From Streptococcus salivarius (GTDB lineage Bacteria; Bacillota; Bacilli; Lactobacillales; Streptococcaceae), in the NCBI RefSeq assembly GCF_009738225.1, contig NZ_CP018187.1:1436501-1500500 (forward strand): 64,000 nt of DNA, in the 5' to 3' direction. The notes beneath the pieces were generated by a model. That model saw nothing but the letters and a program-made list of their open reading frames with translations, searched no databases and was not told where the DNA came from. Shown in pieces: positions 27,101-36,217 of this stretch. The position numbers and the translations under genes are program-made. Every line of letters starts with the position of its first letter. Position 1 is the stretch's first letter.

Positions 27101-27710
27101 GCATTTTATCACCGACCTAGGTAATGAGCCTATCGACCATAATTATGTTCAAGTATTTCAATTCGATAGATACCCTAGTCTAGCAGACACCTCAACTGGT
27201 GCAATTACTAGATATTTTGGTAAAAAATATTCTAATAGTTGGTACTACGTCGATGAAAATAGTCAAAAGGTAACTGGACACAAAACTATCGATAATGTGA
27301 AGGTTTACTTTGATAAAGATGGTAAACAAGCTAAAGGTATTGTTGCTGATGATGGTTATTACTATGACAAGAATACTGGTGAACTTGTTGACTTAGGACG
27401 TGACAAATTCGTTGACATTGACGGTTATCGTTACTATGTTGGTAGTGATGGTAAATGTTATAAGGGTGAACAAAAGATTGGAGATGATTACTACTATTTT
27501 CACGATGATGGTAGACTAGGCTACGATGAATTGCGAACAATTTGGGCGGGAAATGACTACTTCTACCATTATTATTACCCAAAAACTGGAAAACGTGCTA
27601 AAAATGTTGACATTACTTTTAATCACTCAATTCGTTACAAGGTGAAAGCTGAGGTTGTTCATTTCGATGAAAACGGTGATGGAAGAGTTATTAAATATAT
27701 TTACGAATAA
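24147..27710 (+). CDS. Secreted glucan-binding repeat protein, no catalytic domain (1187 aa)
   Basis: The signal is KxYKxGKxW-like (KVHFKLHKVKKHW, cleavage near SAEEQ). A Thr/Glu/Ser linker runs to about residue 175. The rest is divergent cell-wall/glucan-binding repeats (GNWYY, VYFDKDGKQ, YYDKNTGEL). A block with HYIPEENYSK and RYYFDKNGN is shared with the protein at 29688, and so is the segment YYFDRDNGRKVKDTSF. The C-terminus is an Asp/Asn-rich half repeat. There is no LPXTG. It is the first of three tandem genes with near-identical signal peptides and linkers, spaced by 54 and 57 nt, which implies one transcript. Confidence 0.87.
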   Translation: MEKKVHFKLHKVKKHWVTIAVTGLTLGLCFAGLSYASAEEQPTPVNESTVEAIIKEGAIDVEAPTTNEATAKAVENTPATASSETATVSETPVVTSEVASTETVSEKTSSEVTSTAGSEVANSETTHPEVSATNTPTNNENLIISTSPDKTTLDTSQKDGDFTITVEAEGITKKTDKRESFVSDANGVTYYVDAKGQLVTGPKDINGFQYYFNNDGTMVKGQLRKVDDKLHFYDENDGKLVTDRFITFKDSHYIPEENYSKVVYFNEPAYIEPNYYVMPGLERYYFDKNGNTLKKGRQTILGDDYYIYDNGQVAVHRLMELDHKRYYFDDKGALAKNKQFPIIEKGLRKSMPYVFYSDHNGVADYLNKQLNIVTYPFPIYYTLPSENNIEYPKNQFMMDYEGRWYYFNKDGFPVTGPKTIDGFELYFHESSRPEGHQAKGEFINIDNKIYYFDRDNGRKVKDTSFELNGIHYIADKEGNITIQGDSRFHNQYVSDDKGNWYYYNSDGNKLIGEQTIDNVKVYFKDSGVQVKGQFAPNGHFYDKDSGELVTNAYVEDNGNWYYVDENGQKLIGNQIVDSYHVCFDGNGRQLKGEASYSNSGLPKHYYDLHNGQMVINSLIQIDGKTYKADNEGKLSEVPYALNYRNQIVTDEFENSYYYDYQGMMVKNQYVTIYHLENDYLNPKIKKVTYYAGYDGKFLHGPQTINGVAVYFNVYGEQIKDQFADDGYYYDKDTGARVNLGVNQSVMINGKWYYVDHNGKRSKGEFIKQGGNKYYYDKINGERVIGTLFEVNDKLYISDQEGVITEKKDDIKKNGLFYDDYHNIHYMNDNGHLARNIYVPSDHNGFSDDTKPFYYFGSEGIALKGEHTINGETVFFDENGEQVKGGFAKNGKYYNKHTGSLARNTFRDRTVRIAREWRANGISTTFRYYLDNSGYKVSGYQTINGEDYYFYPDGPQLKGDFAPDGRYHDKDTGALVTKRYVQIKPWHFITDLGNEPIDHNYVQVFQFDRYPSLADTSTGAITRYFGKKYSNSWYYVDENSQKVTGHKTIDNVKVYFDKDGKQAKGIVADDGYYYDKNTGELVDLGRDKFVDIDGYRYYVGSDGKCYKGEQKIGDDYYYFHDDGRLGYDELRTIWAGNDYFYHYYYPKTGKRAKNVDITFNHSIRYKVKAEVVHFDENGDGRVIKYIYE

Positions 27711-27764
27711 TATTTATTTCACACATATAATTCCAATTTATCTTTCAATGAAAGGAGAATTATC

Positions 27765-29630
27765 ATGGAAAAGAAAGTACATTTTAAACTTCACAAAGTT
27801 AAAAAACATTGGGTAACTATTGCAGTGACAGGACTTGCTTTGGGATTGAGTTTTGCTGGCCTTAACTATGCTTCAGCTGAAGAACAACCTACCCCTGTTA
27901 ATGAAGCAACTGTTGAAGCTATCATCAAAGAAGGTGCTATTGACGTCGAGGCTCCAGCAACTAGTGAAACCACAGCTAAACCTACAGAAAACACACCTGC
28001 TAGTGCTTCGAGTGAAGCTGCCACAGTATCAGAAGCACCAGCAGCTGCCTCAGAGGTTGCTTCAACAGAAACTGTTTCTGAAAAACCAAGCTCTGAAGTC
28101 ACAAGCACAGCTAGTTCGGAAGGAGCTAGTTCTGAAACTGCACATTCCGAGGTAAGTGCTAGCCCTGAAGTAGTCGAAAAAACAGTGGTTACAGGCGGTC
28201 AATACACTAGCGATGACCAAGGCAACTGGTACTATGTTAAGGATGGCAAGGCGCTTACCGGTCTACAAACTATTGACTATGTAGACGTTTACTTTGATGC
28301 TGATGGTAAGCAAGTCAAAGACGATATTCGTCAGATTGATGGCAGCACCTATCATTTTACTAAGGATAGTGGTCAAATCACGCGCAATGCCTTTGCCTCT
28401 GACAAAATGGGCAATTGGTACTACTTTGGTCCAGATGGTAAAGCACTTACAGGTAAACAAGTCGTTGATAACTTCACACTCTACTTCTACCCTAATGGGG
28501 TTCAAGCCAAAGATGCCTTTGTCATTCTTGATGGCAATACCTATTATTTCCAAAAAGACAGTGGTCAACTGGTTAGCAACCGTTATTGGTCTGATGACGA
28601 AGGCAACTGGTACTACAGCGACATAGATGGTCGCCTCTTAACCGGCGCTCAAACCGTCGATTTTGTGAATGTTTACTTCTATGACGATGGTGTCCAAGTT
28701 AAAGGGGACTTTGCACCAAATGGCCATTATTATGATAAAGATACTGGTGCCCTCGTTACCAACCGCTATGTCGAAAAGGACGGCAAGTGGTACTATGTCA
28801 ATGATAAGGGCGATAAATTAGTTGGTCAGCAAACCGTAGATGGTGTAGAAGTCTATTTCAATAGAGACGGTGTCCAAGCTAAAGGTATTTTTGCCAATGC
28901 TGATCATTTCTATGACAAAGACACAGGTGCTGCTGTCCGAGACCAAATCGTCGAAGTCAATGGAAAACGTTATTATGTCGGTCCAGATGGTAGAAAGGTC
29001 TATTCAGGAACACATATTGTTCATGGGGAAGAAGTGAATCTTATCGTTGGAGATGGTCATCAAGCCTTCGGAGAATTCACATACTACGCAGATAGTGGAG
29101 ACTATATCGGATTTGATGGTAAAAAGGTCACAAAAGCTGGTTTCGTCAGAACCAAAGATAATCACTGGTATTATCTAGACGGTAAGGGAAACAAATTAGT
29201 CTCAGTTCAAGTTATCGATGGCCAACTCTACTACTTTGGACTCCCTACTCGTAAATACTACTACGGAATGCAAAGTAGAGGTGAGCTCATCTATGCGTAT
29301 TACAGTGATACTATCCCTAACAGTAGCCACATCTACTATCTGGATGAAGCCACAGGCGCTGCTCTTAAAAACCAGTACCATGAATGGGAAGGTAGTTGGT
29401 ATTACTTTGGTCCAAACTGGTACGCCTTGACTGGTGAACAAACCATTGACAACGTCCCAGTCTACTTCCACACTAATGGTAAACAAGCTAAAGGGGAACT
29501 AGTAACCGTCGATGGTAAAATCCACTACTACGATGCTAACTCAGGTGCCCGTTTGTCAAACATTACCATCACTATTAAGGGACAAACCTATCATTTTGAT
29601 GCTGATGGAAATGGAACACTTATTAGTTAG
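27765..29630 (+). CDS. Secreted glucan-binding repeat protein, no catalytic domain (621 aa)
   Basis: Second gene of the tandem operon; AAAGGAG lies 8 nt before the ATG. The signal and linker (residues 1-140) are almost the same as in both neighbours. About eight repeats follow. The first three (DDQGNWYYVKDGKALTGLQ and onward) match the protein at 2384. The C-terminal block (NWYALTGEQTID...KQAKGELVTV) matches the protein at 39659, which has the other signal-peptide type. It appears to be a mosaic of island modules. Confidence 0.87.
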   Translation: MEKKVHFKLHKVKKHWVTIAVTGLALGLSFAGLNYASAEEQPTPVNEATVEAIIKEGAIDVEAPATSETTAKPTENTPASASSEAATVSEAPAAASEVASTETVSEKPSSEVTSTASSEGASSETAHSEVSASPEVVEKTVVTGGQYTSDDQGNWYYVKDGKALTGLQTIDYVDVYFDADGKQVKDDIRQIDGSTYHFTKDSGQITRNAFASDKMGNWYYFGPDGKALTGKQVVDNFTLYFYPNGVQAKDAFVILDGNTYYFQKDSGQLVSNRYWSDDEGNWYYSDIDGRLLTGAQTVDFVNVYFYDDGVQVKGDFAPNGHYYDKDTGALVTNRYVEKDGKWYYVNDKGDKLVGQQTVDGVEVYFNRDGVQAKGIFANADHFYDKDTGAAVRDQIVEVNGKRYYVGPDGRKVYSGTHIVHGEEVNLIVGDGHQAFGEFTYYADSGDYIGFDGKKVTKAGFVRTKDNHWYYLDGKGNKLVSVQVIDGQLYYFGLPTRKYYYGMQSRGELIYAYYSDTIPNSSHIYYLDEATGAALKNQYHEWEGSWYYFGPNWYALTGEQTIDNVPVYFHTNGKQAKGELVTVDGKIHYYDANSGARLSNITITIKGQTYHFDADGNGTLIS

Positions 29631-29687
29631 TGTAGTTATAGAAAGTCCTTCTCAATAATAACAGTTTAAAATGAAAGGAGAGTTATC

Positions 29688-32201
29688 ATGGAAAAGAAAG
29701 TACATTTTAAACTTCACAAAGTTAAAAAACATTGGGTAACTATTGCAGTGACAGGACTCACTTTAGGATTGAGTTTTGCAGGCCTTAACTACGCTTCAGC
29801 TGAAGAACAGCCTACCCCTGTTAATGAAGCGACTGTTGAAGCCATCATCAAAGAAGGCGTCATTGACGTCGAGGCTCCAGCAACTAGTGAAGCCACAGCT
29901 AAACCTACAGAAAACACACCTGCTACCGCTTCAAGCGAAACTGCTACAGTATCAGAAGCACCAGTAGCTGCCTCAGAAGTTGCTTCAACAGAAACAGTCT
30001 CTGAAAAACTAAGCTCTGAAGTGACAAGCACAGCTAGTTCTGAAACTGCACATTCCGAGGTAAGTACAACGACTAGTGAAAGTGTTACAGCTGAGAATGT
30101 GTCATCTGTTGGTGATATCCCAAACGAAAATACCACGAGAGGAACTGACCGTTCTGCCTTTACTGAAAAAAGGAATGGATTTGCCACCGAACAAGAAGAA
30201 CGCATCGAAACAGTTAACTATGTAGGTAGTCTTATTACCTTAAGACATCCTTATTACGTTACTTATTACTACGATAATAACGGTAATAAGCTTATGGGAT
30301 GGCAAGATATTAATGGAGAACGCTATTATTTCAAAAAAGAGCGAGAACATCCTGGTTTCGAAACCATTGATGGAAAACTCTATTACTTTACAGATAGTGC
30401 ACGTATGCTCCATGATGAATTTGTTGAAGAAAATGGTCAAACTTACTATCTAGGTAGCGATGGTGTGCGAGTTTCTGGCTTACAAGATATCAACGGACAA
30501 ACCTATTACTTTAATCCTGATAGAAACGACCAACTTAGCTACGACTTGAATTTGGTTGGTGACAAGCTCTATCTGTTTGGAGATGCTGGCAAAGAAAATG
30601 CAGGACAATTAGTTAAAGACACACATCTCAACAACGGTGATTTCAAACTGAATATTGATCCTAATGGTATCGTTACGGTGGCAAATAACCATCCAGCTTT
30701 TCTACAAGATAATGCTGGGCATTGGTATTATATGAATACAGATGGAAAGCTAGTTACTGGACCACAAACTATTGATGGCTTAACCTATTACTTTGACTCA
30801 GATGGTAGACAGGTCAAGGGTGAACGCCGTAAGGTCAATGGTAAATCCTATTTTTACGACCCAGATAACGGCGCCCTTGTGACGAACCGCCTCGTCACCT
30901 TCAAAGCTGGACGATTCATTCCTGAGGAAAACTATGCTAAAGAAATAAGATTTGACTCTGCTCCTTATGCCAATTATGACAACAACGAACATCCTGAACT
31001 CGAACGGTATTATTTTGGTGCCGATGGCCTACCAGTCACAGGATGGCAAACCATCAATGGTAATAAGTACTTTTTCCAAGATGATGGAAATATGGTCGTA
31101 CACAGATTTTTCAATAACTATTACTTCTACAATGATGGTACCATTGCTAGAAATATACGATTGAATATTCCTACACACTATATTATGAGAGAATTTCCAA
31201 ATATCTATGAATTTGATAATGATGGGGTTGGTAAATTCATTTCTAGTGATTTTAAGGACCTTCGACCTAAGAGCGCTCATTTTTCTCAAGATAAAGAGGG
31301 CTACTGGTACTACTACGATGAGTATGGACTTCCTGCTATTGGTGCCGAAACTATTGATGGCTACGATATGTATTTCCATTTAGGAACTCATCGCCAAGCT
31401 AAGGGAGAGTTCGTTGATATCAAGGGCAAGGTTTACTATTTTGATAAAGATAACGGTCGAAAAGTCAAAGATACAACTTTTGATTTCGATGGTAAGACCT
31501 ATGTGGCAGACCAATCTGGTGTCATCACCATTAAAAGTCAATCAACTGAACGAAACCGCTATATCAGTGATTCCGAAGGTAATTGGTACTATGTCAATGA
31601 CAAGGGTTACCTCCTCCTTGGTGCTCATACCATTGATAACGTCAAGGTTTATTTCGGCACCAATGGTGTTCAATACAAAGGTCATTTTGCTCCTGATAAT
31701 CACTATTACGATAAAGATAACGGTGCTTTAGTAACAGATAGATTGGTTGAGGATGGTGGCAAAGAGTTTTATGTTGATAAAGAAGGAAATAAGTTTCACG
31801 GTGCTAAGTATTTGGACGGAATTCAGTACTACTTTAGATACGGCGAAAAAGTGAAAGGTGAGTTTAATTATCCATACCGTGGTGATCATTATTATGACAA
31901 AGAGACTGGTGCCCTTGTAACCGGAAAATACTTCGAACATAAGAATAACTGGTATTATGCAAATAGTAAGGGAAATATTCTGACTGGTAGAAGAGTTATC
32001 GATGACAAGCATGTCTACTTCTACGATGATGATTACGGACAATATAAGGGCATACAAGCTAAAGATAAACTCATCATTTTAGGTGGTAAGACTTACTATT
32101 ATCTTCCTGGCTCTGGTAATCGTGCTGATAATGTAACCTTGACAATCAATCACGTTACTTATTACTTCGATAATGACGGGGTTGGACATATCCTTCGATA
32201 G
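29688..32201 (+). CDS. Secreted glucan-binding repeat protein, no catalytic domain (837 aa)
   Basis: Third gene of the tandem operon, with the same KxYKxGKxW-like signal and linker and the same AAAGGAG site. After about residue 165 it has roughly ten repeats. The IPEENYAK...ERYYFGADG block parallels the 1187-aa protein, and the DNGRKVKDTTFDFDGKTY unit also recurs there. It ends in a half-repeat cap (LTINHVTYYFDNDG). No catalytic motif or sortase signal is seen. Confidence 0.87.
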   Translation: MEKKVHFKLHKVKKHWVTIAVTGLTLGLSFAGLNYASAEEQPTPVNEATVEAIIKEGVIDVEAPATSEATAKPTENTPATASSETATVSEAPVAASEVASTETVSEKLSSEVTSTASSETAHSEVSTTTSESVTAENVSSVGDIPNENTTRGTDRSAFTEKRNGFATEQEERIETVNYVGSLITLRHPYYVTYYYDNNGNKLMGWQDINGERYYFKKEREHPGFETIDGKLYYFTDSARMLHDEFVEENGQTYYLGSDGVRVSGLQDINGQTYYFNPDRNDQLSYDLNLVGDKLYLFGDAGKENAGQLVKDTHLNNGDFKLNIDPNGIVTVANNHPAFLQDNAGHWYYMNTDGKLVTGPQTIDGLTYYFDSDGRQVKGERRKVNGKSYFYDPDNGALVTNRLVTFKAGRFIPEENYAKEIRFDSAPYANYDNNEHPELERYYFGADGLPVTGWQTINGNKYFFQDDGNMVVHRFFNNYYFYNDGTIARNIRLNIPTHYIMREFPNIYEFDNDGVGKFISSDFKDLRPKSAHFSQDKEGYWYYYDEYGLPAIGAETIDGYDMYFHLGTHRQAKGEFVDIKGKVYYFDKDNGRKVKDTTFDFDGKTYVADQSGVITIKSQSTERNRYISDSEGNWYYVNDKGYLLLGAHTIDNVKVYFGTNGVQYKGHFAPDNHYYDKDNGALVTDRLVEDGGKEFYVDKEGNKFHGAKYLDGIQYYFRYGEKVKGEFNYPYRGDHYYDKETGALVTGKYFEHKNNWYYANSKGNILTGRRVIDDKHVYFYDDDYGQYKGIQAKDKLIILGGKTYYYLPGSGNRADNVTLTINHVTYYFDNDGVGHILR

Positions 32202-32236
32202 TCATTTACAAGTGACTATGGTCAATTACCCAGCAC

Positions 32237-32271
32237 AAAAGGAAGTCGACCAACTGTCAACTTCCTTTTTC
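32237..32271 (+). terminator. Terminator of the 24147-32201 operon
   Basis: AAAGGAAGT and ACTTCCTTTTT form the stem, ending in a T run, 36 nt after the last stop codon. Confidence 0.8.
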
Positions 32272-32350
32272 ATACTATCAATAAGTGTCATACAAATAGA
32301 AGCCAATTATGAACAATTCTAAAACAATTACGATTATCTTGTAAAAAAAC

Positions 32351-32407
32351 TTGTTTGTCATAAAAAAAGGACTATAATAAAGATAGGTGAACATGTAAGC
32401 GTTTTAC
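32351..32407 (+). promoter_or_regulatory. Promoter and cre-like site of putative ncRNA copy B
   Basis: TTGTTT (32351-32356) and TATAAT (32373-32378), 16-nt spacer. The cre-like TGTAAGCGTTTTAC is at 32394-32407. Spacing and sequence match copy A. Confidence 0.6.
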
Positions 32408-32612
32408 TAAAAACATTGAAAGTGTACTACAAGGGATTAGGATTAGGAACTTGGCTTTAGACTTCTAACGTCAAAATAATTTTTTATGCATGAAAACTGG
32501 TCCTTAGGCACTTTGGCATGATAATCTAAGGCTCTTTTCATACACACATCTGTCTATAATACAAAACTAGAGCTTTAGAGAGAGTGCTTCAAACTAAAAG
32601 CTCTAGTTTTTT
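32385..32612 (+). ncRNA. Putative ~228-nt non-coding RNA, copy B (or attenuated leader)
   Basis: A promoter-to-terminator unit without a convincing ORF. It ends in a strong hairpin (AAAACTAGAGCTTTAG pairing with CTAAAAGCTCTAGTTTT) and a T run. It shares with copy A the promoter, the first ~35 nt, patches in the middle (CACTTTG, AGGCTC/GGGCTC) and the terminator. Copy-to-copy divergence with retained ends suggests selection on the RNA or its termination. Confidence 0.55.
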
Positions 32613-32917
32613 GTATTTGAAGACAGATGCCATAGGCTGGATTCAAAAATAAAACGAAAGGAGAGAAATAAAAGTATTAGGATAAATAAATAAAATCACT
32701 TGTTTCTAGATATAAACTACACAGCATAAGCATATTCTCCTTGCCACACATTTGACGTGCTCGCCTATAAAATCTTCTTATGGCTTTAACATGGGAGATT
32801 TAGATATGGGGCTCAGTCGTTTTAACAGATCTTCTCACTTTTAACATTCTTCTGACGGCCTAGCTCCTTTATGTTACACACCTAAACATCGGTGTTCATT
32901 TTTGAAGGGAGTCTATT
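32613..32917 (+). other. Gap between ncRNA copy B and the gene at 32918
   Basis: No gene seen. The ribosome site GAAGGGAG precedes the ATG at 32918. No clear promoter was found, so transcription might come from read-through of copy B. Confidence 0.35.
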
Positions 32918-35365
32918 ATGAATACTGAAATGAATTATCATTGGCAAATGTCAAAGAAACATGTTGTAGCACTTTCCTGCGCAACCGCTCTAGCTACTTT
33001 TACTTTAGTCGCACGACCTGCATTTGCGGATGAAGCGAAAACACCTGAAACTTCTATTCAACCAACTGAAATTCTTGCACCTGTACAAGAAACTGCAGTA
33101 ACTAGTGTTGAGGTCAAAGTACCTACTACAAATCCTATCTCAACTAATGCTGAGCTACCTACTAGTACAAGTACGGTTCTTAGTGAAGCTCCTAGCAGTG
33201 AAGTCTCATCATCTGAATTAGCAAGCGAATCACCGGTAGAAATCACTTCTGAGCAAGAAATTAGCAATCAAGATAATCAGGCAAATAAAGCTACACCAAT
33301 TAAAACGGCAACTTCAGAAGCCTCTACTACAAAAACTTCGGTAGAAAAAGTCAATGAACCCATTCCTGTCGAAGAAACAAAAACACCTATAAAAAACAGT
33401 GAACAACCTGCCCCAATCGATGAAAATGAAAAGCTAGTCACACCTTCCGTAACACTTGAAAATGCACCTCATATTTCTGGTGGACATTATTATAGTGATG
33501 ATAATGGTAACTGGTATTACAAGGATGCAAATGGCAAAAATCTTGTCGGGCTGAACTATGTGGATAATGTTCCTGTTTACTTTAGCCAAGACGGTATTCA
33601 AATCAAAGGTGGTTTTGCAGAGGATGGCCGATACTATGACAAAGATTCTGGTGCTCTTGTAACCAAGGCCTTTAAAGAACTCTTAACTTATATTGGTCGT
33701 GATGATATCAACGGTCAAAACATTTATACTACTGATTGGTACTACCTTGATGCCGACGGACGGCCACTTAAAGGTCCTCAAAATCTTGGTGGTACAAACA
33801 TGTACTTCTTCCCTAATGGGGCACAAGTTAAAGGACGTTTTGCACCTGACGGACACTACTATGATAAGGACTCTGGTGCGCTTGTAACTAACAGCTTTGT
33901 CCATGTCTACAACTGGAATTATCAAAATCAAGACGGAAATCATGTGAATCACTTTGTCATCACCATTCCTAATAATTCAGTCGTTGGACCTAACGGTGAA
34001 AACCAATTTTTGGATATGAGTCATTACCCACTTTCTAGCAATGATTTGAATCGCGAAGATTTCTACTATTACGTAGATGATAAGGGGGATAAACTGACAG
34101 GACCTCAAACCCTAAACGGCATCCATGTCTATTTCGACCAAAATGGTAGACAACTTAGAGGTGAGTTTGCATTTGACGAAGATGGTACTGTTCATTATTA
34201 CGATGCGAAAAACGGTGCACGTGCTGAAAATACCATTGTTAGAACAAATACTGGTGCCTTCAAATTCGATGCAAATGGTAATGGACATTTGATGAAACCT
34301 GGCGAAGAAATAGATACCCCCGTCACTCCTACACCTACTGTCTCCCTAGACAATGCACCACGAGTTTTTGGTGGTCACTATTATAGTGATAACGAAGGCA
34401 ACTGGTACTACAAGGATGCAAACGGTAAAAACCTCATCGGTCTCAACTTCGTTGACAACATTCCAGTCTACTTTGACAAGGATGGCAAACAAGTCAAAGG
34501 ACGTTTTGCAGAGGATGGTCGCTATTACGATAAAAACTCTGGTGCACTTGCAACAAAACGCTATCTTGAAACTGAAGATGGCAACTGGGTTTACGTCAAT
34601 GATAAAGGCGATAAACTCAAGGGAGAACAAACTATCGATGGTGTTAAAGTCTACTTTGATGATTTCACTGGTACACAAGTCAAGGGACATTTTGCACCAA
34701 ATGGTAAATACTATGACAAAGATTCTGGGGCTCTCGTAACCAATGCTTTTAAAGAAATCTTGACTTATATTGGTCGTGATGACATCAACAATCAAAATGT
34801 CTATACTACTGCCTGGTATTATCTCGATGCTGATGGTAAGCCATTAACAGGACCTCAAACCTTTGGAAATAGTCACTTGTACTTCCTTCCTAATGGGGCA
34901 CAAGTCAAGGGACGCTTCGCCCCTGATGGACACTATTATGATAAAGACTCTGGTGCTCTCGTCACTGATAGCTTTGTTCATGTCTACAACTGGAATTACC
35001 GAAATCTCGATGGTGATCGCATCTTCCACTTCACTATTACCATTCCTGGAAATGATCTCGTAGATCAGGATGGACAGTACCCAAGAGAAAGTAAAGATTT
35101 AGATCGTGAAGATTTCTACTACTATGTTGATGCTAAAGGGGATAAACTGACAGGACCTCAAACCTTAAACGGCATCCATGTTTACTTCGACCAAAACGGT
35201 AGACAACTTAGAGGTGAATTCAAATTTGACGATGACGGAACTGTCCACTATTACGATGCTAAGAATGGAGCACGCGCTGAAAATACCATTGTTAGAACAA
35301 ACACTGGTGCCTTCAAATTCGATGCTGACGGTAATGGACATTTGATGGGCCTTGGTGAAGTATAA
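32918..35365 (+). CDS. Secreted glucan-binding repeat protein with internal duplication (815 aa)
   Basis: This is the first protein with the second signal type: basic MSKKHVV, core ALSCATALATF, then ARPAFADEA with an AxA cleavage site. A Thr/Glu/Pro-rich linker runs to about residue 182. Two homologous halves begin near residues 183 (APHISGGHYYS) and 480 (APRVFGGHYYS). Both include TYIGRDDIN, an unusual FVHVYNWNY segment and the same closing unit (GARAENTIVRTNTGAFKFD). The second half has one extra repeat (ETEDGNWVYVNDKG). There is no catalytic domain and no LPXTG. Confidence 0.87.
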   Translation: MNTEMNYHWQMSKKHVVALSCATALATFTLVARPAFADEAKTPETSIQPTEILAPVQETAVTSVEVKVPTTNPISTNAELPTSTSTVLSEAPSSEVSSSELASESPVEITSEQEISNQDNQANKATPIKTATSEASTTKTSVEKVNEPIPVEETKTPIKNSEQPAPIDENEKLVTPSVTLENAPHISGGHYYSDDNGNWYYKDANGKNLVGLNYVDNVPVYFSQDGIQIKGGFAEDGRYYDKDSGALVTKAFKELLTYIGRDDINGQNIYTTDWYYLDADGRPLKGPQNLGGTNMYFFPNGAQVKGRFAPDGHYYDKDSGALVTNSFVHVYNWNYQNQDGNHVNHFVITIPNNSVVGPNGENQFLDMSHYPLSSNDLNREDFYYYVDDKGDKLTGPQTLNGIHVYFDQNGRQLRGEFAFDEDGTVHYYDAKNGARAENTIVRTNTGAFKFDANGNGHLMKPGEEIDTPVTPTPTVSLDNAPRVFGGHYYSDNEGNWYYKDANGKNLIGLNFVDNIPVYFDKDGKQVKGRFAEDGRYYDKNSGALATKRYLETEDGNWVYVNDKGDKLKGEQTIDGVKVYFDDFTGTQVKGHFAPNGKYYDKDSGALVTNAFKEILTYIGRDDINNQNVYTTAWYYLDADGKPLTGPQTFGNSHLYFLPNGAQVKGRFAPDGHYYDKDSGALVTDSFVHVYNWNYRNLDGDRIFHFTITIPGNDLVDQDGQYPRESKDLDREDFYYYVDAKGDKLTGPQTLNGIHVYFDQNGRQLRGEFKFDDDGTVHYYDAKNGARAENTIVRTNTGAFKFDADGNGHLMGLGEV

Positions 35366-35424
35366 GTATATAATTCAAATAACAACTATTGATATCGCAT
35401 AATTACTCTCATTTAGGAATCGCT

Positions 35425-35458
35425 AAAAAGGAAGTCGTTCAAAATCGACTTCCTTTTT
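35425..35458 (+). terminator. Terminator of the 32918 gene
   Basis: AAAAAGGAAGTCG pairs perfectly with CGACTTCCTTTTT. Confidence 0.85.
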
Positions 35459-35486
35459 CATATCACATGTAAACTTTTTCTTCTAC

Positions 35487-35519
35487 TTTAAGAAAACTTT
35501 AGGCTTTGCTTTATATACT
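35487..35519 (+). promoter_or_regulatory. CiaR-type promoter of csRNA copy 1
   Basis: TTTAAG (35487-35492), N5, TTTAGG (35498-35503), 10 nt, then TATACT (35514-35519). Direct TTTAAG repeats spaced by 5 and set 10 nt before the -10 are the known CiaR activation site of streptococcal csRNA genes. Confidence 0.75.
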
Positions 35520-35525
35520 ATAACC

Positions 35526-35586
35526 ATCCTAAAACTTTTCTTTTTCATAATCTCCTAAATCCAGGGCTTAGGTCCTGGATTTTTTT
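35526..35586 (+). ncRNA. csRNA-like small RNA, copy 1
   Basis: Expected transcript of about 61 nt from near 35526. It contains CTTTTTCATAATCTCCT, the reverse complement of an AGGAG-start codon region (AGGAGATTATGAAAAAG), and ends in a terminator (AATCCAGG/CCTGGATT, T7). CiaRH-dependent csRNAs of pneumococcus have the same promoter logic and anti-Shine-Dalgarno segments. It lies between the repeat gene at 32918 and convergent pdxT. Confidence 0.78.
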
Positions 35587-35623
35587 GCGTGAAGGAGAAG
35601 TAAATGAATTTATGAAATTTGAA

Positions 35624-36217
35624 TCATTGCTTTTCTTCTTTTGCCTGATTAATCATATCTAGGAAATAAGCATGTACCCTTTCGTCACCCGTTAATTCTG
35701 GATGAAAAGAGGTCACCAACATCTGCTTTTCTCTAGCTGCCACGATAGCCCCATTGACTTGTGCTAGAATATCCACTTCTGGTCCAACAGCTTCAATAAT
35801 CGGCCCACGAATAAAGACCATTGGGATCTCCCCTATTCCTTTAAATTCAGCATCTGTGACAAAACTGCCCAATTGGCGTCCATAAGCATTTCTGGCTACA
35901 GTGATATCCATATTTGCCAAATGTTTTGTTTGGTCTCCCACTATGGTTTTGGCCAACAAAATCAGACCTGCACAAGTTCCAAATACAGGTAGTCCAGCAT
36001 CAATTTTCGTCTTAATCGGCTCAAACAAGTCTAAATCATGCAAAAGTTTTCCCATGACTGTCGACTCTCCCCCTGGTAGAATGAGCCCGTCTAAATCAGC
36101 GTGAGCTTCCCAATCCTGTCGATTTCTGATTTGAACCGTTTCAACCCCAAGTGCTTTCAAGACCTGCTCATGTTCTGCAAAAGCACCTTGCAAAGCCAGT
36201 ATTCCGATTTTTGTCAT
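35624..36217 (-). CDS. pdxT: Pyridoxal 5'-phosphate synthase glutaminase subunit PdxT
   Basis: A 197-residue class I glutaminase that feeds ammonia to PdxS for vitamin B6 cofactor synthesis. Seen are [11 protein letters not shown] at the N-terminus, the oxyanion region LPGGEST, the nucleophile Cys in [11 protein letters not shown], and the His/Glu pair in SFHPELTGD. Length is typical. The ATG follows the pdxS stop directly, so the two are an operon. It converges on csRNA copy 1. Confidence 0.96.
   Translation of the reverse strand: MTKIGILALQGAFAEHEQVLKALGVETVQIRNRQDWEAHADLDGLILPGGESTVMGKLLHDLDLFEPIKTKIDAGLPVFGTCAGLILLAKTIVGDQTKHLANMDITVARNAYGRQLGSFVTDAEFKGIGEIPMVFIRGPIIEAVGPEVDILAQVNGAIVAAREKQMLVTSFHPELTGDERVHAYFLDMINQAKEEKQ

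Noticed and set aside
24147..32201. Long antisense ORFs inside the repeat genes (for example 24248-24661 and 27866-28108)
   Set aside because: They mirror the Ser/Thr/Glu-rich linkers, whose codon bias leaves the opposite strand open; no start signals.
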